NCBI GenBank assembly: GCA_008729055.1
Contig: SDUX01000005.1
Span: 794,801 to 858,800 of the forward strand
Source of the DNA: Pyropia haitanensis
Lineage: Eukaryota > Rhodophyta > Bangiophyceae > Bangiales > Bangiaceae
Length of the DNA: 64,000 nucleotides
Direction: 5' to 3'
Each line of letters opens with the position of its first letter. Within the stretch, counting starts at the first letter, position 1. The translations under genes were made by a program, and so were the position numbers. The notes below the pieces were generated by a model that did no database searches, was not told the DNA's origin, and saw only the letters and a program-made list of their open reading frames with translations. Shown here piece by piece: positions 1 to 12,360 of this stretch.

Positions 1-475
1 CACGCCCAACTAAACAACAATACAACGATACGCATACAACAAAAAATAAAAAACCAGCACCGACAGACACACGCGGCTCGCCGCGGCAACAGAAAAAGAC
101 CACCAGCGGAGTAGCAGGCCGCAAGCACCAACAGCGAGACGCGCCCCGCCGCGGAAAAAGAAGAAAGGAGCCAGCAGGGGGGCGGCCGCCAGCACCGACT
201 GGCACTCGCGGCCCGCCGCGGCGACAGAAACAGACCACCAGCAAAGTGGCAGGCCGCCAGCACCAACAGACAGACGCGCCCCGCCGCGGAATAAGAAGAG
301 AGGAGCCAGCAGAAGGGCGGCCGCCAGCACCGACAGACAGAGGCGGCCAGCCGGCGCAAAAGAAGATAGGCGCCAGCAGGGTGGGCAGCCACCAGCAGAC
401 GGACGGACGCGACCCGCCGCGGCAACAAAAGAAAGGCACCAGCAGGGTGAAGGCCGCCAGGACCAACAGACATGA
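1..475 (-). repeat. 67-bp minisatellite array, inverted copy A
   Basis: Read on the minus strand, this stretch matches positions 11432-11905 over its whole length, down to a shared AT-rich end that includes the hexamer TTGTTT. It is built of about seven imperfect units of roughly 67 bp, each with a GCGGCGGG core followed by GTCTGTCTGTYGGTGCTGG. The array runs off the left edge of the window, so its true end is unknown. Long open frames cross it, with translations such as SVLAAAPLLAPFFFF, but these follow from the repeat and no gene is claimed. Confidence 0.85.
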
Positions 476-2088
476 AGCATCCGGCGACCCCCCGGACGGT
501 CCCGGCTGCCCAGAGGCGGACGGGCGCAGGACACACCCGTACGGGAGGGTGGCGGGCGCGGGCTAGCGGTCGCAGAACGAAACGGGTCCAAGGCGGAGGG
601 CCGGATCCGGTCTCGCGCCCGTCCCGTGATCGAATCATGAGGGAATGCTTTGTTGTATTTGTGAGGGTCATCCTGGAGGGAAATTACTAGAAGTAGCTGC
701 AGGGGAGATACTGGGGGAGATCGACGAAGATAGACTCGGTCTCCTCTCCAATGTCTTCCGAGGGGTTCGATAGGGGGGCTACCGAGCCAAAGGCCGGTAC
801 GCCCTCCTCTTGCTTTTAGATGGGACAGCAGGGCGCCCGTGGCCCTCGTCCCCTGGAAAAACAACTGCGCGTTTGCGACCCTCTTCCCCGTGTGCACGAC
901 CGTGCATCTCTGACGACCCTGCCGCCAGGCGCGTGTGGCAACAAATAACGCCCAGCTCGTAGTTCCCTCTTCCCCTTTACCTCCCCCTTTCCCCGGGGGG
1001 TATTTCTGGTCCCGGAGCGGTCGATTCTATACCACAGAGAAAACGCCACAATGACTGGTCACCGCAGCCGCCACCCCGATGACTTGCGCGCCCTTGCCCA
1101 GCGGGCCGCTTTGGCTCGCCCGCCGGCTATCGGCCTCGGTCGGTCCCGGTAATGCGGCCTGCGAGGAGCGCGAGCGTCGTGCAACAGCGGCGGTGGCCGC
1201 CAAAGTCGCCGGCAAAAGATAGAGGTGGGGGATAGGGCCGCTGGGGCAACGCCGCTGCAGGTGCCGGCGTCGAGGCGCCCCCGCGACGGCCGTTGGCCGA
1301 CGGCCCCCGTTCGGCGGCGGCCGGCGGCCGCGAGCTCACTCAGTCCCCTGTGTCGTGGCCTTGGACCGCATCCGCCTCGGCGGACTGCACGCTCCCGCCG
1401 ACGCCGCCGCCGCAGTAGTCACGCATCTCGGTGGCCGCATGTTTGGCGACGGGCGCTCTAGGGCCGACTTGCTCTGCTCCGCCTGCACGACCCTGGACGC
1501 AGGTCCCGCGCGTCGCGCCCGGCGGGAACGACTGCGGCCATGAAGTCCCTGCCGCCGCCGCAGCCCGCGCCAGCGCCTGTGACGCCCAGCCGCTTTTTCC
1601 GCCGCACGCCCGCAGCGGCGCGGACGAGTCCGACGCCGACAATGACGATGGCGGCGTGCGGGGCGCGCCCGGCCCCGCCGTCGATGTCTTCCCTAGCTTT
1701 TCTTTCCGCCACCGCCAGCGACAGCGGCGGCGGCGCCACCGCCGCCCGCAGCGCGCCCACCAACGCCGCAAAGGCAAGAATACATGGGAAAGAACTGCGC
1801 ATGCACCCTCACCGCGCCACACAAACAATGCCGCGCGTGTGAGCATGCCGTCCTCGAAGCCTTGAAGCACACAACACGTCGGCAACAACAGTCACATTTT
1901 GCAGTGTCCTTCAGGCTTTCATGACCACATCCGGCACCTGAACACAGTCAATACAACACAAGCCCTCACTCAAAGAGAGTCTGCGCACGCGTCGTCCAGG
2001 GGTAGAACACGTTTGTGAATAACCGCGTCGCCCGTCGCTTCGTGGCCGTCGCTGCAATCAACGTGGGTGTCGCAAACTGGCCGTGGCG
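476..2088. other. no gene recognised
   Basis: GC-rich sequence with several overlapping Arg/Pro/Ala-rich open frames on both strands (for example 1340-1888 minus and 1431-1865 plus). None resembles a known domain and none stands out over its neighbours in other frames. No RNA gene or clear repeat was seen. Confidence 0.4.
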
Positions 2089-4340
2089 CTAGGCCATGTC
2101 GTGCCAATCTACGTGCATCTGCTCTAGACAAACGAATTTCGACTGTTCGACTGCCTCCAGGCGCGGCCACTCATCGTTAGCAGCGTCAAATTCCCACGCA
2201 GGCGGATGCACCCAATATTCGAAAGCACGCAGCCGGGGCGCGCGGTCTACCGCCGCGTGCACTGCACCACAAAACAAAGGCGGCGCACACCAGCCACGGC
2301 ACGAAAGGCGGCGCGCACCATGACCCCAACGCATACTACCATCGCCGGCGCGGTAGCGGATGAACGAGTACCACGACGCTCCGCGAGAGTTTTCCGCCCT
2401 ACGCACGTGCAGAACGGTACCCTTCGCGCCACACTCAAACACAGCGTGAAGAACAATGGTGTTTGTCATCACGGCCGATGCGTGGACGGGCATACGCAGG
2501 GCCGCTGCCAGACCAGAGAGCCCGGCGCCTTCGGCGATGGATGCAATAGAAACATGCACGCCGTGTATGTTTGTCCTCAGCAGCTCTGCCCTTGCCTCCT
2601 GCTCCTCGGTTGGCTCCCGGTTATCTTACGCGGCAAAGTCCATGGCAGACGCCTGCTCTGCATCCCTGTCCGCAAGCCGTTCCGCGCGTTCATAACTTCT
2701 GAGCACGGCCCGCTGCGTCCCCCCCGCCCTCAGCATCTGCAGCATGAGCGTCGCGCCTCCCTTGTTTGAGCGACGGATCACGTGCTTGACGGACCCAAGC
2801 TGCAACTCGTTGGTGCTGTTGTCACCCTCTCAGAGGTTGCCACGGTTGAGAACCTCTTGAAATAGATGGTGCGCGAAGCAATGCAGCTTTGTTGTGAGAC
2901 CCGGGCCCAGCAAAACTTGGATGGACTTCACTAGGTTGTTCGCCAGTCCCGCCGTGTAGGCTGTGTCCTCGCGAGTGATCACCATCGTGAGAGCCATTTT
3001 ATCGCCACTCAAGATTCCATTAAGATTGGCTGCCTGGCAGAACATGTGCAGGACCGCGTCCTCCAGAAAGATGGACCCAAACAGCTCGCGGTAGAAAGGG
3101 TCATGGACGAGAGGCCCAATGGCAGCCGTCCCAACCACCGGTATTGACTTCTCCTCCAAATTGTCCGTCGCGTCTCCGTTCGAGCAGGCGTTCGCCCAGC
3201 CTGGGCGACTAACAATACGGCACGTAGCAGCCAGGTCTCGCACAGGAAACGATGGGACGTCTCAGGTGCTCCAAGACGCGGAGCCAAACAGACCAGCAAT
3301 GCTATGCGGTCACTTACCGCAGAAATTTCGCCCCTTGCGACCTTTCATTGTCGGTTGCTTCACTCCTGCGGGCACAAAGCACCTGTCTAGGTGAGTAGGC
3401 GGAGAATAGGAGAAGAACACAAAACGTCAGAGCTCAAGAAATCGGCTTTGACGGTCAGCACTCAACGTAACGGCATCTGAACCCCGCCTAACGTAGCGCG
3501 CACGCCAACATGTTCTACCACATTACTTTGGCCGTCCTCATTGTCAAAAAGAACGTACCCAGGTGCGGTGGGCGACTCTCGTCAAAGACGTCCCAGCTCG
3601 AAGCCTCGCAAGTTGACGGCGTCCAAAGTGTGTCGCACAGTGCCGCGCACGGCGACGCCGCCGGCAAGAACAGCAGCTAACGTACTGAGCAAGTGCCGCG
3701 CCTTCAGTGGAAGCACCCCCAGCTTGCAAACGTGCAGCGTGTCAAAAATAGCGTTCCTGTACAATATAGCAGTACCCGTGGCCAGCCCTTGAGCAGCACT
3801 CAGGGCTGGCACAAACGGGAGTGCGCTGGTTGAGGACGCAAGCGTGGAGCGCACGCGCGCAGGACCTCTGGCAACGCGCACATCTGCGGCGCCCAGCTGC
3901 GCCTCAATAATTGACGCCACCGGGCGGTTTGGCCACTCGTCGCGCGTAAACGCGCACGACTTCGCGCGCCGTGCCATGCAGTGCGAGCAGGTCAAGGTTG
4001 CACTACATCTGGTCATGCACAGGACGCCTGGCTCGTCGACCTGGTCGACGACGAGCCCGATAGTGCGGGGCACCAGCTTAGCGAAAGCACGCGCCGGCAG
4101 ATCCAGGTTGACGCCGCGCTCGCTTGCGACGACAAAGCGGCGCAGCACGACCGCGAGGCACCTCTGCTGAAGCTCGCGGCGCCCATCACTCACCGCCAAG
4201 CGCATACGCGCGTTCTTGCCATTGCCGACTACCTTGGCGATCTGTGGGGCGTCACCAATCGTCTCCCATGCCGCGTCGCCGCCACGCACGTTAACCACCA
4301 TGATGCGGACAGGGTAGACATAGCTCGTAACGTTTGGGGC
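2089..4340 (-). pseudogene. degenerate Plavaka/CACTA-type transposase
   Basis: A cut-and-paste DNA transposase relic. Reading the minus strand from about 4335 there is a segment with a YVYPVRIMV start, then DQVDEPGVLCMTRC followed by CSHC, then FDTLHVCKLGV. This order matches the catalytic-domain layout of Plavaka/tnp2-type transposases (aspartate plus Cys pair, then D-LH-x-GV). It stops at 3582. A second frame begins after a possible splice acceptor near 3257 and carries TTKLHCFAHHLFQEVL, then a TGA (2830-2832). The same frame continues unbroken with a motif like the family's E-x2-K-x4-SNK block, ELQLGSVKHVIRRSNKGG, to a TAA (2626-2628), and then on to 2089. A good donor (GGGTACGT near 3554) could remove the first break as an intron; the two in-frame stops further down argue that the copy is dead. 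The family assignment rests on motif order only. Confidence 0.6.
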
Positions 4341-7266
4341 CTCCGGTGGCGGCCTGACGAGGCCTACGTTGCGGCGGTCCCGCGTTACCTGGCGGCCATT
4401 GGTGGCCGCGTGGCTCGATCGGGCGTGGGGCCATGGTGGCGGATTCGTTCCAGGTGGCGGTTGTGACGTCCCCTCGCCCTGGTTGGACTTGCTGGCCTGG
4501 CACTTACGGTTTCTCTGTATTTGATTTTCTGTCGATTTTTCATTGCTTGATTTTGTGCTTTCCGTCCCTTTTATTTCATTGGGTTTTGGGCGGATTGCAT
4601 TTGCGTGAGGGTTTTTCGCTCGCGTCCTGAGTGGAGGGATTTTAGCGCGGAGCGGGGTCCCCCGGCGGAGCAGGTGCACGCTGGCACTTGGCCCGCTGAA
4701 AGCGCTTCTGAGAGGGGGCGCCCAGGCGGCCCCTCGGGGGGTGGTGTGGAGAGCCATTAGGGGCTTGGCCCGCGGGCCACGCGAGATCCTCTTCGTAAAA
4801 CGACGTTGCTTCGGGTCCTCCTTCCCCTTGTGCTTTTGCCTTTTTCGCTCATGTCTGGCCGTTGTGGTGGGCAAGCGCGCGACGGACTCCCAGGCCCGTT
4901 CCTTCTGGGAGCCCTGTATCCCCGGGTGCGAGCTGACGGGGGCCACAGAACGACCATAGCGCTACAAGCACCCTCTTTCCCCTGAGGGGGATGGCAGGGG
5001 AAGGACTCCCGGCTTTGGGGGCCCCCCGCTGTGGTCTTATCCGTAAGGGGGTAGAGAGCGGGGGGGCACTGGTGCTGGATTAATTGGTCGAGCAGGGGTC
5101 TCCGCGGGCCCCACCCCGCGACGTTCGCGTGGACGATGGGTTGGGTAGCCGTGGCCGCGTTTCTGACCTGCTTCCCGCTCCGTTCGATCAGCCATGGTCC
5201 GCTAGTTGAAATGTGCCGCAGGGTGCCTCCTCGCGCGCCCGTCTTGGACGCATGCGGGGAAAGCCGTCGCCCAGAAACGTAGGCGGGCGCCACAGAAACA
5301 GGCAACCAGGGGTGGAGCTCTTGTAAACCACGCAGTGGCGAGGGGATCGTGACGGTGGCAGGGAAAAGGCGAGCGCACCGACACGAGGGGGGGTGGGGCG
5401 CCCGTGTGGATTGCCCGTTGGTCCTCTCGTTGATGGACCGCGCCGTGCACTATCCAGTCGCAACGCAGTTGTTCGGCGGGGCTACGTTACCTGGAGAGCC
5501 TTAATGAACGGCAGGCGCGCGGTACGGTGCGGGCTTTGGAGAGCCTGCACGTGGCGCTCCGCTGACGCAGATTGGGGGTTGAGCTCGCCGCAGCCACCCT
5601 AGGGTGCGGGGTTCGACGTCTTTGGTATCTTAGCAGAGGAGGTATCGACCCGTGCGTTGGCGCAGGCAACTGGCGAGAGATTGGGGGCGGCCCCCCATCG
5701 TGGGGAGGATTGCATCTCGTCCATGAAAAAAGTGACGTGATTGGTCGGTGCGAACAAAACAATGACGTGATTAGTTAGTCACGGTATCACCCTACCCCCG
5801 GGGGCGCCCGGCTTGTTTTCACGCGAAGGGGATTGCAGCAAGGCGGCTGCAAGAAAACGGGACCACGGCGCCGCTCCAGTAAAGGAGTCAGCAGGGCCGC
5901 TCCACAGAAAAAGCGCCACGGAGCCGTGGTATGGGAGCCTCTTTGCTTGGGCGCGTGTGTGGGAGAGCAGAGGGGTGGGCCAATTAGCGCTGGCGCAGTG
6001 GTGCACCTGTCACATGTTCTGTCGACGGGTCACGTTCGAATAGAGAGAAGCTCCCAGCGTCCAGCCGCTCATGATTCAATGCGTCGAGCAAGGCCGCTGC
6101 GCCGTTTATTAGCCCCGAAGCGGGGGGGCGCGCTGGGGCCTAGGTGCGACCTCCGCCGTCCACCGGGCCTACTCCCACCTGATTTCGACGCGGGTGGATC
6201 CCACCCCATGGCACTCCGCCTAGCGCACTGCGCCAGATTGTGGGCGGAGGGCTCAGCACGTCGGCGCCGTTGGGGATCAAAGATCCCCGTTGTCTGCACC
6301 AGATTTCGTGCGGGCACCGGGCGGGGGTGGCACACCCAGGCCGAGAGGCGACTGACTTGCCAAGGTGCACAGCGGTGACGCATCTCAGCATGGCGTACAA
6401 TGCGCCGCCTCAGGAAGGCCCTGATTGGCCCCTCTGTGCAGCCTCCACGAATCCAACAAAAAGTGTTTGGTACGACCAGCAACTATGATCAGATAAACGG
6501 GACAATATCAGCGCCCATGAGCAGCAAAACACCGATATCCTCTCAAAAATGCTTTTCGAAACACCGAATTACCTCAGTTGACTGAGCAGACCAGGGCCAC
6601 TTCATCACCTGTTCTGTCCGTCACGATTTTTTGAGCAGCCACGAGACTGAGTGGCCCACAGCGACTAAGCTCCCGCAATCTCACACGCACTGCTGCACCC
6701 CCACAAACTGCCAAAAACAGAACTGTCATGTGCAGTGGTGTGTTCTGGCACAACGATGGGTCCTCCAGCTGCCGTCGCCGTGGAGCGTGTCTGGTCAAAT
6801 AACCTCGCGTGTGCGCGTTGCAACTCTCGTATGTGCTCGACTCGAAGCAAGATGTTTAACTTAACATTCAATCTGCGCTACTGGTCCAATAATCAGGTCG
6901 CGATGCGTGCTAGTCTACCTATAAGTCACCAACGGACCCGCCTTGAGAGGGCTTTTGGGTGATTTTCAGCGGCTTTCTCCTTGTTTTCCGGTCACAACAG
7001 GACGCCCGCACTGGTTTTCGCCCGCGTCTCCCGCACCTCTCCTCGCAGCCTCCACAGCGTCGCCGCGTCAGCTCCAACACGAAGCCGTCCCGATTCGGAA
7101 CAGTAGCCCCGGTCTCGGCTGCAAGTACATTGCGTTTTTGACGCCCTTTCGTCGTGCCCGATAGTGTGGCGACTATCCGTGTAGTCCACCAATCAGAAGC
7201 GCCCACGTAAGCACACGTGGCATCGTGAAATGGTCACTTTAGACCGGTGGACGCACATTACAGGAC
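4341..7266. other. no gene recognised
   Basis: About 2.9 kb. An AT-richer piece (4503-4640) reads on the minus strand like intron or UTR of the adjacent transposase, with a GTAAGT donor-like site at about 4505. Two short near-identical motifs (GTGACGTGATTGGT and ATGACGTGATTAGT) lie near 5733 and 5761. The longer open frames (5833-6378 plus, 6069-6482 minus) overlap each other and show no recognisable domain. Confidence 0.35.
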
Positions 7267-8945
7267 GTGCCCTCAGCCCACTCGTCGGCTGAGGCGGCAG
7301 GCGGACTGGCGCATCAATCGTCGACCGCTGGCGGCATTTTTGAGTGGGCGGCCGATGTCATCTCTCTGCTTGAGGCGCTGGATCCCCAGTGCTTGGACGG
7401 CTGGGCGGTCGCGCGGCGCGCTCTTCTTTCTGTCGTGAGCACACGTGGTGGAGGGGACATCATGTGGCACCCTACGGAGCTGATGGAGCTTGTAAAGCTG
7501 GCCGACCTTGTTTTCATTTGTGCCCAGGGCAACCGCGCGGCGCCGCACGCGAGAGACCTGGTGGGTCGCTTGTACTGGAAGAGCCTGGAGACAGGCCGGT
7601 TTTTTGGCGATGTGAGGATGACCCCGTAACACTTTGATGAGCTGGTCGCTCTGGCCACCCCTCATCTGCCAGTGCCCTCGCGCGGCCCAAGCCCTATCCA
7701 TCCGACGTAGCGTATATTTGCGACGTTGTTTTGGTTGGCCCAGGGCGGAAGGCAGAGGGTGATTGCGCGTGCAGTGCATGTCGCCGAGTCAACGTTTTCT
7801 AAGTACTGTGCACCCGTTGTTGCCGCCTTGTCGGCACGCCTGCTCAAGCCGCAATGCCCCTGCGCGGCTGGGCGTCAACGCATTGAGCGTGACTTTGCGG
7901 CTCTAACGGGCGGAAACGCCTCCGGGTGGTCTGGACTTCACATTTTTCATGCTGCGCGCGGAGAGCGCGTCCGTCTTTGACCCGATTGTTGCAAGTTGTG
8001 GTCACGCACCTGTTTTTGGTGGGGAGGTGCGGGGGGCGGGGGTTGAGTGCGGAGCACTTGCGGTAGACCATGCCGCCGCGTGCCTCTGGAGCCGCCGATG
8101 CCCGTCTTTTTTTTTTTGACGATGGACAGCCTCAGCCTGTCCCACAGCTGCCCCGTATATTTATTTCGGTGTCCTGACCAGACCTCAGCATCCACGCGTG
8201 CTCATCACTGCCTGTGCTACCCCCTTTTTCATTTGTTGTGTGTGATTGTGTGTTCCGTGTTTGGCAACAGATGCGGGGCTGCGGACGGACATCTGACCCC
8301 TTTCATGACGCCTTTCGGGGAGCACAAGGAGGAATACTCCGACCGAAGCGCCCGGTGCTCAATGCTCCGCATTGCCATCACCGACACGCGCCGCATCCGA
8401 TTTTTTGTCGGCGAGTTTCCAGGCACGCGGGGGGTCTATCTGGCGTTCTGCGCCAGGTCGTGGTGCACCTCCATTGAGGACCTCGATGCCCCGCTACGGC
8501 CTATGTTGAACGGAGACTTCATTCTCAGGGACTCAGGCTTTGTCCTAACGACGTTTTCGGTACGTTGTCGCACAACCTTCCATCAAACTCTCTCCACCCC
8601 CCCCCCGGCCCCCCCCCCGCGCCACCCTGCGGCACGTACCAAGCGCTCGCCGCCATTGCATTACCACACCCCATTAACAGGCGTCCAAGGGTAGAGCGCG
8701 AGCTGCACGACGGGTCTTTGTCCTTGCCCCCTGTTCAGGACAAGAATTTTGACAGCCAGTTTATTGGCCAGCTGTTTTTCCTGGCGTCTGTCTGTTTCTT
8801 TCTTTCCGCATCACACGCTTTGTATATTACTCTCTTTCGCGAGGCAGGCTTGCACGGGCGTAACGTCAGCTCCATGCGGCGGTTCAACCACCAACACGCC
8901 AAAGTGCTAGTGGTGGTAGAGAACGCCTTTGGCGGTGGGGGAGCT
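7267..8945 (+). pseudogene. broken PIF/Harbinger-type transposase
   Basis: A DDE transposase (DDE_Tnp_4 type) relic of the PIF/Harbinger group. Frame 1 from 7267 reads VRMTP, TAA (7627-7629), HFDELVALATPHLPVPS, TAG (7708-7710), then FATLFWLAQGGRQRVIARAV and VAESTFSKYCAPVVAAL. That is the typical N-terminal HTH region ('LA-x-G ... S-x-STVS'). About 330 bp on, the same frame has GEHKEEYSDR, SMLRIAIT and FILRDSGFVL, matching the W-KG/H-S-N, DDE-core and 'GDSGYPL' blocks. After a possible donor (GTACGTTG at 8560) frame 3 gives RRFNHQHAKVLVVVENAFG (8878-8937), the C-terminal FN-x2-HS-x2-R-x-VVE-x-FG block. The segment that should hold 'IGAIDG' is missing or unreadable. Two stops, a changed block and a G-rich end mark it as inactive. 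Both stops are one C-to-T step away from Gln codons. Confidence 0.75.
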
Positions 8946-9499
8946 CGTGAGCGCGTTCCAATGCTTGGGGGGGGTGGGGGGGGCTGCGTCGGCTTGGGTG
9001 GGAACGAGTGTCTTTCGCGGGGGGGGGGGGAGCGGCGTTGGACGAGAGTGGCGCACCTCGGTCGGTTGAGGCCGGGAAGCGCGGACGCGGGCGGCTCTAG
9101 CGCATTGGGTGGAACGTAAAAGCCCTTTTGAGCGATTGCAACTGCTCTGGGAGTGGAAGGAGGGCGGTGGTGGCATCGACCACGGGTGCTGTTTCGCGGG
9201 GGCAAGGGGACGAGGCTTTCACATGCGCGTAAGCGGGGGCTGGGTGCGGCGGACGGACCTGACCCCAGGGCCTCGCAGCAGAGGATCGGGGGCGGGGAGG
9301 GAGAGGCCGGGGAGGGGTGGGGGAAGGCAAAGGCGGAGAGGGGGGGGCGGGGCGGGGGGGGGAGGACGCGGGCGGGGCAGGGGCGGGGCATTTCGAAAGA
9401 GACAGTCGTGACAGTTTTGCTGTTACATTTGCCCAGTTTTTCTTTTACGTTTGCCCCCTCCTCTCAGCGAGACACCTTTTCAAAACATTTGTAGGCAGC
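8946..9499. repeat. G-rich low-complexity tract
   Basis: Follows the Harbinger relic. There are G runs of 8-12 bases at about 8968, 9020 and 9340-9375, with (GGGGC) clusters that could form G-quadruplexes on the plus strand. No gene seen. Confidence 0.6.
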
Positions 9500-9733
9500 T
9501 CAGGTACGACGCGTTTTCTCCGTGTAGGATAAAATCATGTCGAGGACTGCCTGGAGAATCGCCCCGTCTGACACGCCATCGCCGTCAGCCACACCGGCCG
9601 ACGGCCCGGCCTGCTCGGCGGCCGCCCCACCCGTCTGGTCCTGGTGAATCTTGCTCTTGATGTAATCCCGCAGAATGGCGGGCGCATCCTGGGGCGCCGC
9701 GCGGTGGCATCGACGACCAACGACGCGCGCCAT
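9500..9733 (-). CDS. small hypothetical ORF (77 aa)
   Basis: ATG at 9733, TGA at 9500. The peptide MARVVGRRCHRAAPQ leads into an acidic/polar stretch (APAILRDYIKSKIHQDQTGG) and ends with AILQAVLDMILSYTEKTRRT. Its composition is unlike the Arg/Pro shadows nearby and suggests two short helices. No family is recognised. It could be an exon of a larger gene or the C-terminal end of another transposase fragment; the neighbouring Harbinger relic is on the opposite strand. No start context or promoter could be judged. Confidence 0.35.
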   Translation of the reverse strand: MARVVGRRCHRAAPQDAPAILRDYIKSKIHQDQTGGAAAEQAGPSAGVADGDGVSDGAILQAVLDMILSYTEKTRRT

Positions 9734-10410
9734 GGCGCTAACCTAGTGCCCCTCTTCTGAAGTGGCCGCATGGGAATCAGCTTCAAGAATCCTAACCTTA
9801 AGGGATGTGCTCTTGATGGACTTTTTGCCAGGATCGTCGGGAAAACGTACCACCCGTACTAGGGTATACTGGGCAGTACTCGTGGCTATTTGTTGTACTG
9901 CGCATGTACTGTACGGTAGCTCGTTTACTTGTGGTCGGCTGTGGTCTGCTGGTGGTTCGCGTCGGCGGGCGGCTGGAGCCGGGTCCGACAGAAAGGTAGG
10001 CTACACGTCCGTGAATGCCCAATTCAGCTGTAAAACCGGGGCACCAGAAAGACTCCACCACCCCAGGGGAGGACTCAGCCGCCGAGGGGGGGGGGGGCAC
10101 GGCCGTGGGAGGGTGCGAGGCAGGCCTGAGGATCCGAACTGCGCACGAATATCGCCGAATTATCAACAGATTGCGCGCGACTTGCCCCGATTCCAGCTTC
10201 GCGACACCACTTCTGTCACACGTCCAACAGCAAGCACTCGCAGCCGCTCTCCACGCGCTCCATTCTCACACCTCGGTTGGTTCAAGTCTCGACCAATGCT
10301 CGCCGGTCACGCATCGAGTGCGTTGTCGTCTTGCGGGTGGACTCCCGGATCATCTCCCCTGCAGCCGAAAAGGTCCCCATGCACGAACGCACAGCACGGC
10401 GCCCCGGGGA

Positions 10411-11130
10411 GCCCCACCCGAGAGCAGAGCGCGCACTGGAGCGGCCTAACAGCACGGGTGCGCGGCGCGCACGCCAGACAGAGAGCTCCTTGAGCATCGT
10501 GTCAGGGGGTGCGGGGGGGGGGGCGGGGGACAGGGGGGACGGGGAGGGGTCTGGTACGAGAGGGGCCCCCGCGGAATCATTCCTGGACGGAAAATCTATG
10601 CTTTCTTGCAACGTACGGTATTTTCCGTGAGTGACGTAGCCACCACAGGGACCGCCGCGCGGTCTGTTGACAGGTGCTGTGAGCGCGGTTCGTAGCATAG
10701 TGCGCGTGGTCCCCCGGAGAGCCCCACCTGAGAGCAGAGCGCGCACTGGGGCAGCCTAACAGCACGGGTGCGCGGCGCGCACGCCCGGCAGAGAACTCCT
10801 GGAGCATCGCGTAAGGGGGTGCGGGGGGGGGGGGGGGGGACAGGCGGGGCGGGGAGGGGTCTGGTACGAGAGGGGCCCCCGCGGAATCATTCCTGGACGG
10901 AAAATCTATGCTTTCTTGCAACGTACAGTATTTTCTGTGAATGACGTAGCCACCACCGATACCGCCGCGCGGTCTGTTGACAGGTGCTGTGAGCGCGGTT
11001 CGTAGCATAGTGCGCGTGGTCCCCCGGAGAGCCCCACCTGAGAGCAGAGCGCGCACTGCGGCAGCGTAACAGCACGGGCGCGCGGCGCGCACGCCCGGCA
11101 GAGAGCTCCTGAAGCACCCTGTGAGGGGGG
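10411..11130. repeat. 310-bp tandem repeat, 2.3 units
   Basis: The marker AGAGCAGAGCGCGCACT occurs at 10421, 10731 and 11041, exactly 310 bp apart. Each unit contains a G-run, GGTCTGGTACGAGAGGGGCC, AAAATCTATGCTTTCTTGCA and TGACGTAGCCACCAC. Units 1 and 2 are almost identical; unit 3 breaks off in its G-run near 11130 and resumes near 12150. Confidence 0.9.
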
Positions 11131-11431
11131 TGTGGGGTGGGGAAGGGCGGGGGGGGGGGGCGCTCCAGCAGACAGGCGGGGGATGGACTTCTGAGCCCGG
11201 GCGTTGACCTGCCAAGTCAACCTCCATCTCCCACTCCCACTCTCCAGCTTCCCCCCCCCCCGCCCTTCCCTTCCCTCTTCACGTGCCCCTCGCCCCCATC
11301 TCCACCATCCCACCACCCCCCCCCCCCCCACCCTCTTCTTTTCCACACCTGCGTGCATCTGCTGGTGGCGGCTGCTTTTCACCGCACGGGTGGCGCCTCC
11401 AAGCTGGAGCCTTTTTTTTTGGCCGCGGCGC

Positions 11432-11905
11432 TTCGCCTCTCTCTGTTGGTGCTGGCGTCCTTCACCCTGCTGGTGCCTTTCTTTTGTTGCCGCGGCGGGT
11501 CGCGTCCCTCCGTCTGCTGGTCGCTGCCGCCCTGCTGGCGCCTTTCTTCTTTTGCGCCGGCTGGCCGCCTCTGTCTGTCGGTGCTCGCGGCCGCCCCCTT
11601 GCTGGCTCCTTTCTTCTTTTTCCGCGGCGGGGCGCTTCTGTCTGTTGGTGCTGGCGGCTTGCCACTTTGCTGGTTCTGTTGCCGCGGCGGGCCGCGTCTG
11701 TCTGTCGGTGCTGGCGGCCGCCCCCCTGCTGGCTCCTTTCTTCTTTTTCTGCGGCGGGGCGCGTCTGTCTGTTGGTGCTGGCGGCCTGCCGCTCTGCTGG
11801 TGGTCTTTTTCTGTTGCCGCGGCGGGCCGCGTCTGTCTGTCGGTGCTGGCCTTTTATTTTTTGTTGTATGCGTATCGTTGTATTGTTGTTTAGTTGGGCG
11901 TGGGC
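11432..11905 (+). repeat. 67-bp minisatellite array, copy B
   Basis: Inverted partner of the array at 1-475. GTCTGTCTGT recurs at 11696, 11763 and 11831, a period of 67-68 bp. All three forward frames are open across most of the array, giving Cys/Leu/Ala/Phe-rich translations. It ends in the same AT-rich terminus (about 11850-11893) as copy A. It sits inside the interrupted third 310-bp unit. Confidence 0.85.
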
Positions 11906-12149
11906 TTGGGCGTGGGCGTAGGCGTGGGCGTGGGGTGCGTGCGTACCATGGACGGCACCATGTGGGGAGCGCTGAGTGTGCCGTGGAGGGTAGCTGGTGG
12001 CCACCCCGATGCGTGCTGGCAGGAGGGTGCGGCTGGGGGCACGCCGGTGGGCCCGTCCGCTCCCCTCCCTGGAGCTGCTAGAGGGGCGTACCGGGGGGAG
12101 CCTGGAGTGCCCAGCACGCCGGCGCCCCCCCCCCGCTCCCCCTTCTCCG

Positions 12150-12360
12150 GCCAGGGGGGGTGGGGGGGGGGGCGGGGACAGAGAGGGCGGAAAGGGGTCT
12201 GTTACTAGAGCGGCGCCCGGGGAATCATGCCTGGTCGAAAAATCTATGCTTTCTTGCGACGTACAGTATTTTCCGTGGGTGACGTAGCCACCACAGGGAC
12301 CGCCGCGTGGTCTGTTGTCAGGCGCTCTCAGCGCTATTCGTAGCATAGTGGGCGTGGTCA
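12150..12360. repeat. remainder of interrupted 310-bp repeat unit
   Basis: From a G-run at about 12158 the sequence again follows the 310-bp unit (AAATCTATGCTTTCTTGC at about 12240, TGACGTAGCCACCAC near 12281, TTCGTAGCATAGTG near 12339) with more substitutions than the other copies. Together with 11031-11130 it makes one unit split by about 1 kb. Confidence 0.75.
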
